Assembly: GCA_041488155.1 (NCBI GenBank)
Contig: JBGPOS010000023.1
Coordinates: forward strand, 1-49,970
Length of the DNA stretch: 49,970 nucleotides
Direction of reading: 5' to 3'
Origin: JBGPOS01 sp041488155
GTDB taxonomy: Bacteria; Chloroflexota; Dehalococcoidia; Tepidiformales; Tepidiformaceae
Shown here: in pieces, positions 14,375 to 22,148 of the stretch
How positions within the stretch are numbered: position 1 is the stretch's first letter
How the letters are laid out: every line of letters starts with the position of its first letter
The notes under the pieces: generated by a model
Told to the model about the DNA's origin: nothing
What the model saw: the letters and a program-made list of their open reading frames with translations, nothing else
The model's database searches: none
Made by a program: the position numbers and the translations under genes

Positions 14375-15511
14375 ATGCGGAACATTCGGCTCGGCTCTCT
14401 TCTCGGGATCCCCATCCTCGTTAACCCGAGTTGGTTCATCCTCTTCGGCCTCACCACCTGGCTTCTCGCTACGGAGATCTACCCGTCGGCCCTGAAGAGC
14501 GCGAGCACGAGCACGCACTTCCTCATGGCGGCCGTCAGCGTCCTCCTCTTCTTCGCCTCCATCGTCCTCCACGAGCTCGCCCACAGCGTAGTGGCGAAGC
14601 GCTACCAGATCCCGGTCAAGAGCATCACCCTGTTCGTCTTCGGCGGCGTGGCTCAGATAACGCGCGAGGCTGCGAAGCCGATCTCCGAGCTGCTCATGGC
14701 GATCGCCGGACCGCTCACCAGCCTTGCGCTCGGAGGCCTCTTCTTTGGCGCCTGGTTCGCCATCGGCGCTGGCGACAGCCGGCCCATCGACTACGTCCTC
14801 TTCTGGCTCGCCTGGATGAACGCTATCCTCGCCGTCTTCAACCTGCTGCCTGCGTTCCCTATGGACGGTGGCCGCGTCTTCCGCTCACTCATCTGGCTGG
14901 TCAGCGGCAGCTACTACCGGGCTACCACGATCGCCGCCTGGACCGGCCGGGCCATCGCCTGGACCATGATGTCCGTCGGCTTCCTCAGCTTCCTCGGCTT
15001 CGACCTCTACCTGGTGGCCGACCCCGTGGGTGGCGCCTGGATGCTCCTCATCGGGCTCTTCCTCGAAAACGCCGCCCGCCAGAGCCTTGTCCAGAACCGC
15101 CTCGTGCAGACGCTCCGCCGCTACTCTGCCGGCGACCTGATGATCAGCGACCCGCCCGTCGTCGAAGCCGACATGAGCATCGCTTCCCTGGCCCGAGGCG
15201 TGCTCGAACTCAATCCGCGCGTGTGCTACTTCGTCGAAGACGAGGGCAAGCTGGCCGGGATCGTCAGCGCCTACCAGATGCGCGCCATCCCCGAAGGGCT
15301 CTGGACCACTACAACGGCCAGCCAGGCGATGGTGCCGCGCGACCAGCTGCACGCCACGGCCCCCGACCGCCTCGTCTCCGATGTGCTCATCGAGATGGAG
15401 ACCGAGAACCTCATGCACATGCCGGTCGTCAAGGAAGGCCGCGTCGTCGGCGTCATCGGCCGGGACCGCATCGTCGGGGTTCTCCGCCAGGCCGGCCTGC
15501 TCCCCGGTTAG
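14375..15511 (+). CDS. Site-2 protease (M50 family) with C-terminal CBS domain pair
   Basis: 378 residues. Membrane helices in the first ~230 residues carry the zinc-protease motif HELAH (~residues 64-68) and the second catalytic motif NLLPAFPMDGGR (~156-167, with the zinc-binding Asp). This matches the SpoIVFB/Rip3-type intramembrane metalloproteases. Residues ~250-370 form two CBS repeats (SAGDLMISDPPVVEADMSI in part, and the second ending MPVVKEGRVVGVIGRDRI), which in this group sense adenine nucleotides. Such enzymes cleave membrane-bound anti-sigma factors or similar; the substrate is unknown. Its stop overlaps the convergent thioesterase gene by 4 nt. Confidence 0.93.
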   Translation: MRNIRLGSLLGIPILVNPSWFILFGLTTWLLATEIYPSALKSASTSTHFLMAAVSVLLFFASIVLHELAHSVVAKRYQIPVKSITLFVFGGVAQITREAAKPISELLMAIAGPLTSLALGGLFFGAWFAIGAGDSRPIDYVLFWLAWMNAILAVFNLLPAFPMDGGRVFRSLIWLVSGSYYRATTIAAWTGRAIAWTMMSVGFLSFLGFDLYLVADPVGGAWMLLIGLFLENAARQSLVQNRLVQTLRRYSAGDLMISDPPVVEADMSIASLARGVLELNPRVCYFVEDEGKLAGIVSAYQMRAIPEGLWTTTTASQAMVPRDQLHATAPDRLVSDVLIEMETENLMHMPVVKEGRVVGVIGRDRIVGVLRQAGLLPG

Positions 15512-15909
15512 CCTCCTGTCTTTGTCGCCAGCCTCGCCACGAACCGCTCGCGGTCGACCACGAAGCGCTGGTGCGTCCCGGTGCCGACCTCTTCGCGCTC
15601 GTCGTGAGCCGTCCAGCGAAAGTCGACGCGGCGTCCCTCGACCGCCGTCACCTCGACCTCGACCGTCACGCTCAGCCCCGGCGGCGTGGCAGCCGTGTGG
15701 TTGATCACGATCTGGGTGCCGACGCTCATTTGCTCTGGCTCGATTTGCGCGGCCATCCAGCCTGCGGCCGTGGCTTCCACGAGGGCCCCAAGGGCCGGGG
15801 TCGAATAGACGTCGGGCGTCCCCGGATACACGCGGCTGGCGAAGTGCTCCGCCGCAACGGCCTGCGTCGCCTGGGCCTTCGCCCCGATTGCGTCCGCTGC
15901 CAGTGCCAT
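15508..15909 (-). CDS. Hotdog-fold thioesterase (fluoroacetyl-CoA thioesterase FlK-like)
   Basis: 133 residues from ATG at 15909, with GGGGAGG upstream. The sequence follows the FlK/YbgC-like hotdog pattern: YSTPALGALVEATAAGWM (Thr and Glu of the FlK catalytic triad), VGTQIVINHTAATPPG (catalytic His), then VEGRRVDFRWTAHD and GTGTHQRFVVDRERF. Members hydrolyse acyl-CoA thioesters; the true substrate is unknown and need not be fluorinated. It is divergent from murT, converges on the M50 gene, and is probably a single-gene unit. Confidence 0.85.
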   Translation of the reverse strand: MALAADAIGAKAQATQAVAAEHFASRVYPGTPDVYSTPALGALVEATAAGWMAAQIEPEQMSVGTQIVINHTAATPPGLSVTVEVEVTAVEGRRVDFRWTAHDEREEVGTGTHQRFVVDRERFVARLATKTGG

Positions 15910-15973
15910 GTCGCTGCCTCCCCGGTGCTGCCGTCGAGGCGCCATTCTACGGCGGCCTCCCGGCTTCGTCCCG

Positions 15974-15979
15974 TACGAT
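15974..15979 (+). promoter_or_regulatory. -10 element TACGAT, leaderless spacing
   Basis: TACGAT ends 6 nt before the GTG at 15986, so the murT-gatD transcript probably starts at the start codon. Confidence 0.5.
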
Positions 15980-15985
15980 AAGGCC

Positions 15986-17374
15986 GTGCACCCCCGCCTC
16001 GCGCTGGCCGTGATCGCCGGGAAGAGCGCCGGCGCCGTCTCGCGACGCCTCGGCAAAGGCGGCGGTACCGCCGTCCCCGGCCTCGTCGCCGCTCGCATCG
16101 ACCCTGCCATCGTCAGCGACCTCGGGCGCCAGCTCGGGCGCGGCTCCGTCCTCGTCACCGGCACGAACGGCAAGACCACCACCAGCCGGATCCTGGCCAG
16201 CATCCTCGACGCCGAGGGCGTGCCCTGCCTGCACAACCGCGAAGGATCGAACCTGATGCGGGGCATCGCCAGCACCCTCATGGGCCGCACCGGCCTGTCG
16301 GGGGCTGTAAGGGACGGCTCCGAGACCCTCGGCCTCTTCGAAACCGACGAAGCCACCCTTCCCCTCGCCACCACTGCCCTCGCCCCGCGCGCTCTTGCCT
16401 TCACGAACCTCTTCCGCGACCAGCTCGACCGTTACGGCGAGGTAGACACGGTCGCCGCCCTCTGGCGCGAAGCGCTCGCCATCGCTCCGCCCGGGGCCAC
16501 GCTTGTCCTCAACGCCGATGACCCCTCGGTCGCAGAGTTCGCGATCGGCTGGCAGGGCCCCGTCCACTGGTTCGGACTCGACGACGCGGCCCTCGCCACC
16601 GGCTCCGCCGGGGCCTTCGACGCCCGCTGGTGCCGGGCCTGCGGCGCGAACTTCGCCTATGAGCGGCGCTATTTCGCCCACCTCGGCCTGTGGCGCTGCA
16701 CCGGCTGCGGACGCGCGCGGCCTTCGCCCCAAACGGCCGCGACAGACGTCCGCCTCTCACTCGACGAGGCCGCTTTCAGCGTCGACGGGCTGGGCGTCGT
16801 GACGATGCCGTTGACGGGTGTCTACAACGTCTCGAACGCACTCGCCGCGGTCGCCCTGGCGCGCGTCCTCGGCCTCTCCGGCGAGGCGATCCGGAGGGGG
16901 CTCGCGAACGTGCACCCCGCCTTCGGCCGCCAGGAGTCCGTCATGCTCGAAGGAAGGCGGCTGCGTCTCCTTCTCTGCAAGAACCCCGCCGGGGCCAACC
17001 AGGTCATCTCCCTGCTCGCTTCGCTGCCGGGCGACGAGCTGAAGGCCGGCATCCTCCTCAACGACCGCGACGCCGACGGCCGGGACGTTAGCTGGACCTG
17101 GGACGTCGATTACGAGCGCCTTGCAGGCCGCGTCGCCCGCTGCTGGACCGGCGGTACCCGCGCTGAGGACATGGCCCTGCGCCTGAAGTACGCCGGCTGG
17201 CCTGCTCCGGCCGCCGTCGCCAGCGACCCCGGCGCTTTCCTCGACGCCGTCCTCGCCGGGTCACACGCGGGCGATGAGATCTTCCTCATTCCCACCTACA
17301 CTGCGATGCTCGACATGCGCGCTGATCTGGTCCGGCGCGGCGCTGCCGCCAGGTTCTGGGCGAACCAGACGTAA
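15986..17374 (+). CDS. murT: Lipid II isoglutaminyl synthase, Mur ligase subunit
   Basis: 462 residues. MurT with GatD amidates the D-glutamate of lipid II to D-isoglutamine. The ATP-binding Mur ligase motif is VTGTNGKTTT (~residues 54-63), followed by NREGSNLMRGI and ETDEATLP. Inserted in the middle domain is the Cys4 zinc ribbon typical of MurT (WCRACG and WRCTGCG, ~215-245). The C-terminal DUF1727 part includes LCKNPAGANQVI and the LLNDRDADGRDVSWTWD motif that forms the GatD-activated site. gatD follows after 25 nt. The GTG start has a -10 box 6 nt upstream. The pair is found mainly in Firmicutes, Actinobacteria and some Chloroflexota, so it points to a thick or monoderm-type wall. Confidence 0.95.
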   Translation: MHPRLALAVIAGKSAGAVSRRLGKGGGTAVPGLVAARIDPAIVSDLGRQLGRGSVLVTGTNGKTTTSRILASILDAEGVPCLHNREGSNLMRGIASTLMGRTGLSGAVRDGSETLGLFETDEATLPLATTALAPRALAFTNLFRDQLDRYGEVDTVAALWREALAIAPPGATLVLNADDPSVAEFAIGWQGPVHWFGLDDAALATGSAGAFDARWCRACGANFAYERRYFAHLGLWRCTGCGRARPSPQTAATDVRLSLDEAAFSVDGLGVVTMPLTGVYNVSNALAAVALARVLGLSGEAIRRGLANVHPAFGRQESVMLEGRRLRLLLCKNPAGANQVISLLASLPGDELKAGILLNDRDADGRDVSWTWDVDYERLAGRVARCWTGGTRAEDMALRLKYAGWPAPAAVASDPGAFLDAVLAGSHAGDEIFLIPTYTAMLDMRADLVRRGAAARFWANQT

Positions 17375-17399
17375 CAGGCCAGAGAAGGCGAGGATACCT

Positions 17400-18158
17400 G
17401 TGACGGAAAAGCTCCAGCTTCGCCTCGCCCACCTCTACCCGGACGTCATGAACATCTACGGCGATCGGGGCAACGTGATCGCCCTTCGCTACCGTTGCGA
17501 AGCGAGGGGCATCGAGCTGGAGGTGACCGAAGTGAACGTTGGCGACCCCTTTGTCCCCACCGACTTCGACCTCGTCCTGATAGGAGGCGGCCAGGACCGC
17601 GAACAGCGCCACATCGCCGACGACCTGGTCGCCAGGGGGCCTGCGCTCAAGGCTGCTATCGACGACGGTCTCCCGGCGCTCGCCGTGTGTGGCGGCTTCC
17701 AGCTCTTCGGCCACCGCTACGTCGACAACGAGGGGGGCGTGATCCCCGGCATCGGCGTGTTCGACCTCGAGACGCGCCATCCCGGGCCGCGCGCCGACCG
17801 TTGCATCGGCGACGTCGTCCTTGCTACTGAACTGGGGGACATCGTCGGTTTTGAAAACCACGGCGGGCGCACCTATCTCGCGCCGGGCCAGCAGCCCTTC
17901 GGCTCGGTGAAGCGGGGGTTTGGGAACAACGCCGAAGACCACACCGAGGGGGCGCGCCACCGCAACGCCATCGGCACCTACCTCCACGGCAGCCTGCTGC
18001 CCAAGAACCCTGCCCTCGCCGACGAGCTCATCCTGGCCGCCCTGCGACGCCGCTACGGCCCGGACGTCGAACTCCCGCCGCTCGACGACGCCACGGAAAC
18101 GGCCGCCCACGATGCCGCGACCCGTGTCGCCGAGCGCCGCTCGCGCGCTTCCCGCTAG
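17400..18158 (+). CDS. gatD: Lipid II isoglutaminyl synthase, glutaminase subunit
   Basis: 252 residues from GTG at 17400. GatD is a class I glutamine amidotransferase that supplies ammonia to MurT. Motifs: LYPDVMNIYGDRGNVIAL at the N-terminus, VLIGGGQDREQ, the nucleophile Cys in LAVCGGFQLFG (~residue 101), GFENHGGRTYL, and the catalytic His in IGTYLHGSLLPKNP (~197). It is in one operon with murT. Its stop codon overlaps the stop of the convergent VOC gene (shared CTAG). Confidence 0.95.
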   Translation: MTEKLQLRLAHLYPDVMNIYGDRGNVIALRYRCEARGIELEVTEVNVGDPFVPTDFDLVLIGGGQDREQRHIADDLVARGPALKAAIDDGLPALAVCGGFQLFGHRYVDNEGGVIPGIGVFDLETRHPGPRADRCIGDVVLATELGDIVGFENHGGRTYLAPGQQPFGSVKRGFGNNAEDHTEGARHRNAIGTYLHGSLLPKNPALADELILAALRRRYGPDVELPPLDDATETAAHDAATRVAERRSRASR

Positions 18159-18658
18159 GTGCCGGCGGCGCCGAACCGCGCCACTTCTCGCTCCATGTCG
18201 AGCGGCATCACGACCGCCTGGCGATCGCGCTCGCCCCACTGGTCGCGCGGCACCATCCACATCACCTCGAACTCGTTTCCGTCCGGGTCCTTGCCGTAGA
18301 GGGACTTTGTGGCCCCATGGTCGCTCTGGCCCGTGAGGGCATTGAGCGCGACCAGCGTCATGCGCGCTGCTGCGAGGTCGGCGATCGTCGGGACCTCCCA
18401 GGCCAGGTGATAGAGGCCCGTCGAACCCTGCACAGGCTTCGGCGCTTCGGGCCCAACGGAGAACAGTCCGAGGTCGTGGTGGTTGGCCGAGCCGGCGGCG
18501 CGCAAGAAAGCCATTCGGCCGCCTTCGCGGCCGATCTCTTCGAACCCGAACGCCTCGCGGTAGAACGCCACCGACCGCTCGACGTCGCGCACGTAGAGCA
18601 CCGCGTGGTTCAGGCGCGACACCGGGATGGGGCCGCTCACGTCGCAGCCCCCGCGCAC
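18155..18658 (-). CDS. VOC-family (glyoxalase/extradiol dioxygenase-like) protein
   Basis: 167 residues (an alternative GTG start lies 18 nt downstream at 18640). Two beta-alpha-beta-beta-beta halves are visible: LNHAVLYVRDVERSVAFYRE (first metal-ligand His), and GLYHLAWEVPTIADLAAA with SLYGKDPDGNEFEVMW at the end (further His and Glu ligands). This matches the vicinal-oxygen-chelate superfamily, perhaps extradiol-dioxygenase type; the substrate is unknown. It is transcribed divergently from an HxlR-type regulator with a palindrome in the shared promoter region, so that regulator probably controls it. It converges on gatD. Confidence 0.87.
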   Translation of the reverse strand: MRGGCDVSGPIPVSRLNHAVLYVRDVERSVAFYREAFGFEEIGREGGRMAFLRAAGSANHHDLGLFSVGPEAPKPVQGSTGLYHLAWEVPTIADLAAARMTLVALNALTGQSDHGATKSLYGKDPDGNEFEVMWMVPRDQWGERDRQAVVMPLDMEREVARFGAAGT

Positions 18659-18711
18659 GCATAACCAGAATGAGGTACAACTTCATTAGTCATGGCAAAT
18701 CCTCGACCTAA

Positions 18712-18757
18712 CTTACGACTCGTAAGCGACCGTACGAACCCCGGCGAAGCGTGTCAA
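18712..18757 (-). promoter_or_regulatory. Promoter of VOC gene with overlapping palindromic operator
   Basis: Reading the minus strand, TTGACA (18757-18752) is followed 17 nt later by TACGGT (18734-18729), a good -35/-10 pair for the VOC gene. Just downstream lies CTTACGA-C-TCGTAAG (18712-18726), a perfect inverted repeat with 7-bp arms and a 1-nt centre, placed at the transcription start. This is the likely binding site of the divergently encoded HxlR regulator. Confidence 0.6.
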
Positions 18758-18768
18758 GCGGGGGACCA

Positions 18769-19128
18769 ATGGCTACAGTAACCACGATGGACCACGAAGA
18801 AAGCGTCTTCTGCCCGCTGTTCCACCACGCCGTCGAACTCATCGGCCGCCGTTGGACCGGCGCGATCCTCAAGGCCATGCTCAGCGGCAAGGTCCGATTC
18901 TCCGACCTCGTGGCCGCCATCCCCGGCCTCAGCGACCGCCTGCTCAGCGAGCGCCTCAAGGAGCTCGAAGCGGAAGGCATCGTCGTCCGCCACGTCTACC
19001 CGGAGACCCCCGTAAGGATCGAATACGTCCTCACGGAGAAGGGCCTCGCCCTCGAAGCGGCGATCCACGCCGTTACCGCATGGGCCGAGGCCTGGGCAAC
19101 CCCCGCTCAGCCCTCGCTGAGCCGCTAA
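18769..19128 (+). CDS. HxlR-family transcriptional regulator
   Basis: 119 residues from ATG at 18769 (a GTG 18 nt upstream is less likely). It has the HxlR winged helix-turn-helix layout: CPLFHHAVELIGRRWTGAIL (conserved Cys, and the GxRWT motif), GKVRFSDLVAAIPGLSDRLLSERLKELEAEG in parts as the recognition region, then VVRHVYPETPVRIEYVLTEKG as the wing. HxlR proteins often sense reactive electrophiles or aldehydes through the N-terminal Cys and regulate neighbouring detoxification genes. Here the neighbour is the divergent VOC gene, with a palindrome between them. Confidence 0.92.
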   Translation: MATVTTMDHEESVFCPLFHHAVELIGRRWTGAILKAMLSGKVRFSDLVAAIPGLSDRLLSERLKELEAEGIVVRHVYPETPVRIEYVLTEKGLALEAAIHAVTAWAEAWATPAQPSLSR

Positions 19129-19156
19129 CCGAGCCCGCCCTCCCGTCCCCCGGCCC

Positions 19157-19735
19157 TTATTTGATCGCCCGCATCCAGATCTGGGCCTCCTCTATCCCGA
19201 CGAGCGGCCCCCAGAAGCGTTCGCAGTAGTACTGTGTCCGCTCGCTCCGGTTGGCGACTGCATCGCAGACGAGCCCCACCAGCCGCCTCGCCCGGCCCGG
19301 CACCCACGTGTCGGCGTTCATGTTGAACGTCAAGCGTTGCTTCACGATCCGGAACTTCGCCGGGTGGTAGTACCCGAAGACTCGGCCATCGAAGGTCGAG
19401 GGGTCGAAGTAGTCGAAGGTGTCCAGCAGGACCCCGCGCCGGTGGGTCGGATCCTTCCAGATGACGTAGGGCGTCGAGGCGTGGGGGAAGCGAAACTGCA
19501 CGAGTGCGTCCGGCTTCGAAATCCGCCAGACCTCGCCCATGAAGGCCATCAGGTCGTCGACGTGCTCCACGAGGTGGGAGGCGTAGACCTCATCGACCGA
19601 GGAGTCGCGGAAGGGCAGCGTGCGCGTGACGTCGGCCAACACGTCGACCCCTTCGATGCGGGCGATGTCGAGGCCGACCGCGCCCGGCCTTTTGCGCCCC
19701 CCGCAGCCAAGGTCAACGACGATAGGCCCGGTCAT
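19157..19735 (-). CDS. SAM-dependent methyltransferase (Methyltransf_11-like)
   Basis: 192 residues. It starts almost directly with SAM motif I (VVDLGCGGRKRPGAVGLDI), followed by LPFRDSSVDEVYASHLVEHVDD, the typical motif II region in which ...HxLEH... identifies methyltransferases acting near lipid or sugar pathways. The C-terminal part (FDYFDPSTFDG, then YHPAKFRIVKQRL) is seen in small methyltransferases associated with glycan or polysaccharide genes. The substrate is unknown. The ATG at 19735 has GATAAT exactly 6 nt upstream (minus strand), suggesting a leaderless mRNA. Confidence 0.88.
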   Translation of the reverse strand: MTGPIVVDLGCGGRKRPGAVGLDIARIEGVDVLADVTRTLPFRDSSVDEVYASHLVEHVDDLMAFMGEVWRISKPDALVQFRFPHASTPYVIWKDPTHRRGVLLDTFDYFDPSTFDGRVFGYYHPAKFRIVKQRLTFNMNADTWVPGRARRLVGLVCDAVANRSERTQYYCERFWGPLVGIEEAQIWMRAIK

Positions 19736-19741
19736 CCTGCG

Positions 19742-19747
19742 ATTATC
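19742..19747 (-). promoter_or_regulatory. -10 element GATAAT, leaderless spacing
   Basis: On the minus strand GATAAT ends 6 nt before the ATG at 19735. Confidence 0.45.
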
Positions 19748-19812
19748 CGGGCCGCCGCGACGGGGGCCAATGCCTCTTGATCCTGGTATCGCGAGCGATA
19801 CTATAGGTAGCG

Positions 19813-20057
19813 TTGGACCTTGAGCGGCGGCTGGCCACGCTGAGGAGGAGGCGACGGAACGTCCGCCCGGCGGAACTGCACTCGATTCTCCTGCGCGTCG
19901 GGTTTTCGCGCCGGTTCGGAAAGGGCGACCATTGGCTCTACACGCACCCCCGCTTCGGCGGCATTCTGACCCTCGATCCGAAGAATCCTTACTCCCGGCC
20001 TACGTCACCGCCGCTCTGAACGCTATTGCCGAGGTGAATGCCAATGACCACAGCTGA
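19813..20057 (+). pseudogene. hicA: hicA toxin gene with a one-base frameshift
   Basis: From TTG at 19813 the frame gives a HicA-like dsRNA-binding toxin: RPAELHSILLRVGFSRRFG, GDHWLYTHP (the conserved Gly-x-His) and LTLDPKNP. After Pro the frame runs into a stop at 20017-20019. Shifting by one base at about 20000 restores the family's normal ending, LLPAYVTAALNAIAEVN, with a stop at 20055-20057 that overlaps the hicB start as in normal hicAB operons. The simplest explanation is loss of one T in the CCTTAC run (true mutation or sequencing/assembly error). The catalytic region is before the shift. Confidence 0.7.
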
Positions 20058-20466
20058 GGCCTACTGCGACCTCCCCTACCACTTCGTCCTGGTGCCGGAC
20101 CAATGGGACGACGGCACTCCTGGCTGGTTCGTGGCGGTCGAGGAGTTCCCGGGGTGCATCTCGCAGGGCGAGACGCCGGACGAAGCGATCGCCATGGCGA
20201 AGGACGCTATGCTCGGCTGGGTCTCGGTAGCGCTCGAAGACGGGATGGACATTCCCGCGCCGCGAGCCGATTCCCTGCCCAGCGGTCGCTTCGTCGTGCG
20301 TCTCCCGCGCGGGTTGCACAGCGCCCTCGCGGAAGAAGCGGCTCGCCAGGGAGTGAGCCTGAACCACTTCGTCACCGGGTCCCTGGCCGGGTCAATCGGC
20401 TGGCTCGGCCCCGCGCAGCGACATGGGGATGCCAGGCCCGCGAAGGCGCGGCGCGCCGCAAGCTGA
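20044..20466 (+). CDS. hicB: HicB-family antitoxin
   Basis: 140 residues from ATG at 20044, with GAGGTG 7 nt upstream. The N-terminal half is the HicB partial RNase H-like fold: YHFVLVPDQWDDGTPGWFVAVEEFPGC, then GETPDEAIAMAKDAML. The C-terminal half has a ribbon-helix-helix DNA-binding domain (RFVVRLPRGLHSALAEEAARQGVSLNHFV in parts), so it can repress its own operon. It overlaps the 3' end of the (frameshifted) hicA gene. The last ~20 residues are basic and disordered. Confidence 0.87.
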   Translation: MTTAEAYCDLPYHFVLVPDQWDDGTPGWFVAVEEFPGCISQGETPDEAIAMAKDAMLGWVSVALEDGMDIPAPRADSLPSGRFVVRLPRGLHSALAEEAARQGVSLNHFVTGSLAGSIGWLGPAQRHGDARPAKARRAAS

Positions 20467-20481
20467 AGCCGGCCACCCCCG

Positions 20482-21219
20482 CTATCCTCGCCGGCGAATG
20501 GCCAGCGAAGAGATCGTGACCGAGGCGACGCCGAACCCGGTCATCACGAGCAGAGAGCGGGCGAGATGCGTCCCCGGGAGGTCGCTCACCGTCGCGCGAA
20601 TGGCGTCCGCCGAGTACGTCGGCGGCATGAAGTCCGCCGTGTGACTCAGAATCCAGGGGAGCTGCTCCTTCGGGATCAGCACCGGCGCGAACAGCAGGAC
20701 GTAGAAGATGACCAGCTGCGTGATGATGTTCGTGAGCTGCTGGTACGGCGAGATCATCGCCACCATCACGCCGACCCCGGCGAGCGAGAGGATCGAAAGG
20801 GCGACTACGACGACCACGAGGGGCGAAATCGACAGCGACAACTCGTAGTTCCAGGCACCGAAGGCGACCGCCGCGATCGCCCCCGGCACGGCGATGACAG
20901 ACACCGTCGTGATCTGCGAGAGCAGGTAGGCCTCGCGGCTGATGGGAAGGCTGAGGAAGTAGTCGAGGCGGCCCTCGGCCTTGGCCTGCGACAGGATCTG
21001 GGGCAACATCACCAGCCCGACCGTGACCACCGCCTGCGTTGCCGTGCCGGTCGTCAGGTACCACGCCGCCCCCTCGGAGATGTTGGGGATGATGTAGCCG
21101 AAGCCGAGCACAATCCCGACGGTGAAGGCGGACTGCACGATGAGCAGGAAGATGAACTCGTTGCGCCACATCTGGAGCTGCATGAACACGAGTTGGACGT
21201 AGTTGCGAAAGCCGGTCAT
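20482..21219 (-). CDS. ABC-2 type transporter permease
   Basis: 245 residues with six hydrophobic segments (e.g. FIFLLIVQSAFTVGIVLGFG near the start and VVVVVALSILSLAGVGVMVA in the middle). The cytoplasmic coupling helix is AEGRLDYFLSLPISREAYLL (~residues 80-99). Its start overlaps the 3' end of the ATP-binding gene by 4 nt, so the pair forms one exporter; the FAD oxidoreductase gene upstream may be in the same operon. The substrate is unknown. It converges on hicB. Confidence 0.9.
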   Translation of the reverse strand: MTGFRNYVQLVFMQLQMWRNEFIFLLIVQSAFTVGIVLGFGYIIPNISEGAAWYLTTGTATQAVVTVGLVMLPQILSQAKAEGRLDYFLSLPISREAYLLSQITTVSVIAVPGAIAAVAFGAWNYELSLSISPLVVVVVALSILSLAGVGVMVAMISPYQQLTNIITQLVIFYVLLFAPVLIPKEQLPWILSHTADFMPPTYSADAIRATVSDLPGTHLARSLLVMTGFGVASVTISSLAIRRRG

Positions 21220-22136
21220 CTCACTGCCTCCAAGACCTGGTTCGTGACCGTCACCGTGTAGATGTCATCGAGCGACGGCGGCGAGATCGAGAAGTCGAGG
21301 AGCTTGCCCTGTCCCCGCAGCGACCCCAGCCAAACGCTCACCGGGGCCAGGTCCTCGTGGTCGAAGAAGAAGGCGCCGGGCCCGCCGTCGGCGCGCAGGG
21401 CGGGGTGGGGGAGGACGCCGGCCGCCGTCACGAGCTGCAGCTTCAGCTGGTCGGTCACAAGGGAGCGGAGCGACGACGGCGCGCCCTCCTGGAGCACGCG
21501 GCCGTGGTCGATGATCGCGAACCGGTCGATGACCCGCTCGGCTTCGGCGAGGTTGTGCGTCACGAGGAGCACGGCGATGCCCTGGCCGCCGAGCTCGTCG
21601 ATCGTCGTCCAGAGGTGTTGGCGGCGTACAGGGTCGATGTCGTTCGTCGGCTCGTCGAGCACGAGGAGGCGAGCTCCGCCGACGATCGCTGCGGCGAAGC
21701 CGGTGAGCCGCCGCACGCCGCCGGATGCGGCGCGCATCTGGGTGTTGCGAAACGGGGCAAGGTCGAGGCGATCGATCAGTTCATCGGCGCGGACGCGAGC
21801 GTCCTTACGGCTCAGACCCCTGAGCACTCCGACCCCGGCGATGAGCTCGCCGACGCGGATCCCCGAGAGGGCGAACATCTCTGCCTGGGGGAGGAAGCCG
21901 ATGTTCGACCGGGCGTACCCGGGGTCGGCGACGACGTCGACTCCCTGGACGCGGATGCTGCCCGAGGTTGGCTTCAGGAGTCCGAGCACCTGCCGCACCA
22001 GCGTGGTCTTGCCCGCGCCGTTGGGCCCGAGCAGGCCATAGACTTCGCCCGGCTCCAGCGTGAGAGAGATGCCATCGTTCGCGACCGTCCCGTTGCGATA
22101 CCGTTTGGTGAGCGAGCTGACCTCGAGCACTGGCAC
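21216..22136 (-). CDS. ABC transporter ATP-binding protein
   Basis: 306 residues from GTG at 22136. Walker A GPNGAGKTT (~residues 38-46), Q-loop GFLPQAEMF, Walker B LLVLDEPTNDID and H-loop LLVTHNLAEAE are present. The signature motif reads ASGGVRRL instead of LSGGQxxR, so the Gln is replaced by Val; this occurs in some exporters but is unusual. The C-terminal ~80 residues form an accessory domain as in CcmA/DrrA-like ATPases and end with SPPSLDDIYTVTVT, typical of this class. It overlaps the permease gene and lies 12 nt downstream of the FAD oxidoreductase gene. Confidence 0.92.
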   Translation of the reverse strand: MPVLEVSSLTKRYRNGTVANDGISLTLEPGEVYGLLGPNGAGKTTLVRQVLGLLKPTSGSIRVQGVDVVADPGYARSNIGFLPQAEMFALSGIRVGELIAGVGVLRGLSRKDARVRADELIDRLDLAPFRNTQMRAASGGVRRLTGFAAAIVGGARLLVLDEPTNDIDPVRRQHLWTTIDELGGQGIAVLLVTHNLAEAERVIDRFAIIDHGRVLQEGAPSSLRSLVTDQLKLQLVTAAGVLPHPALRADGGPGAFFFDHEDLAPVSVWLGSLRGQGKLLDFSISPPSLDDIYTVTVTNQVLEAVR

Positions 22137-22148
22137 TTCTTAGCTCCG

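Noticed and set aside
20017..20019. TGA in hicA as a selenocysteine codon, since tRNA-Sec is present
   Set aside because: A single-base shift restores the normal family C-terminus, and I see no SECIS-like hairpin after the TGA.
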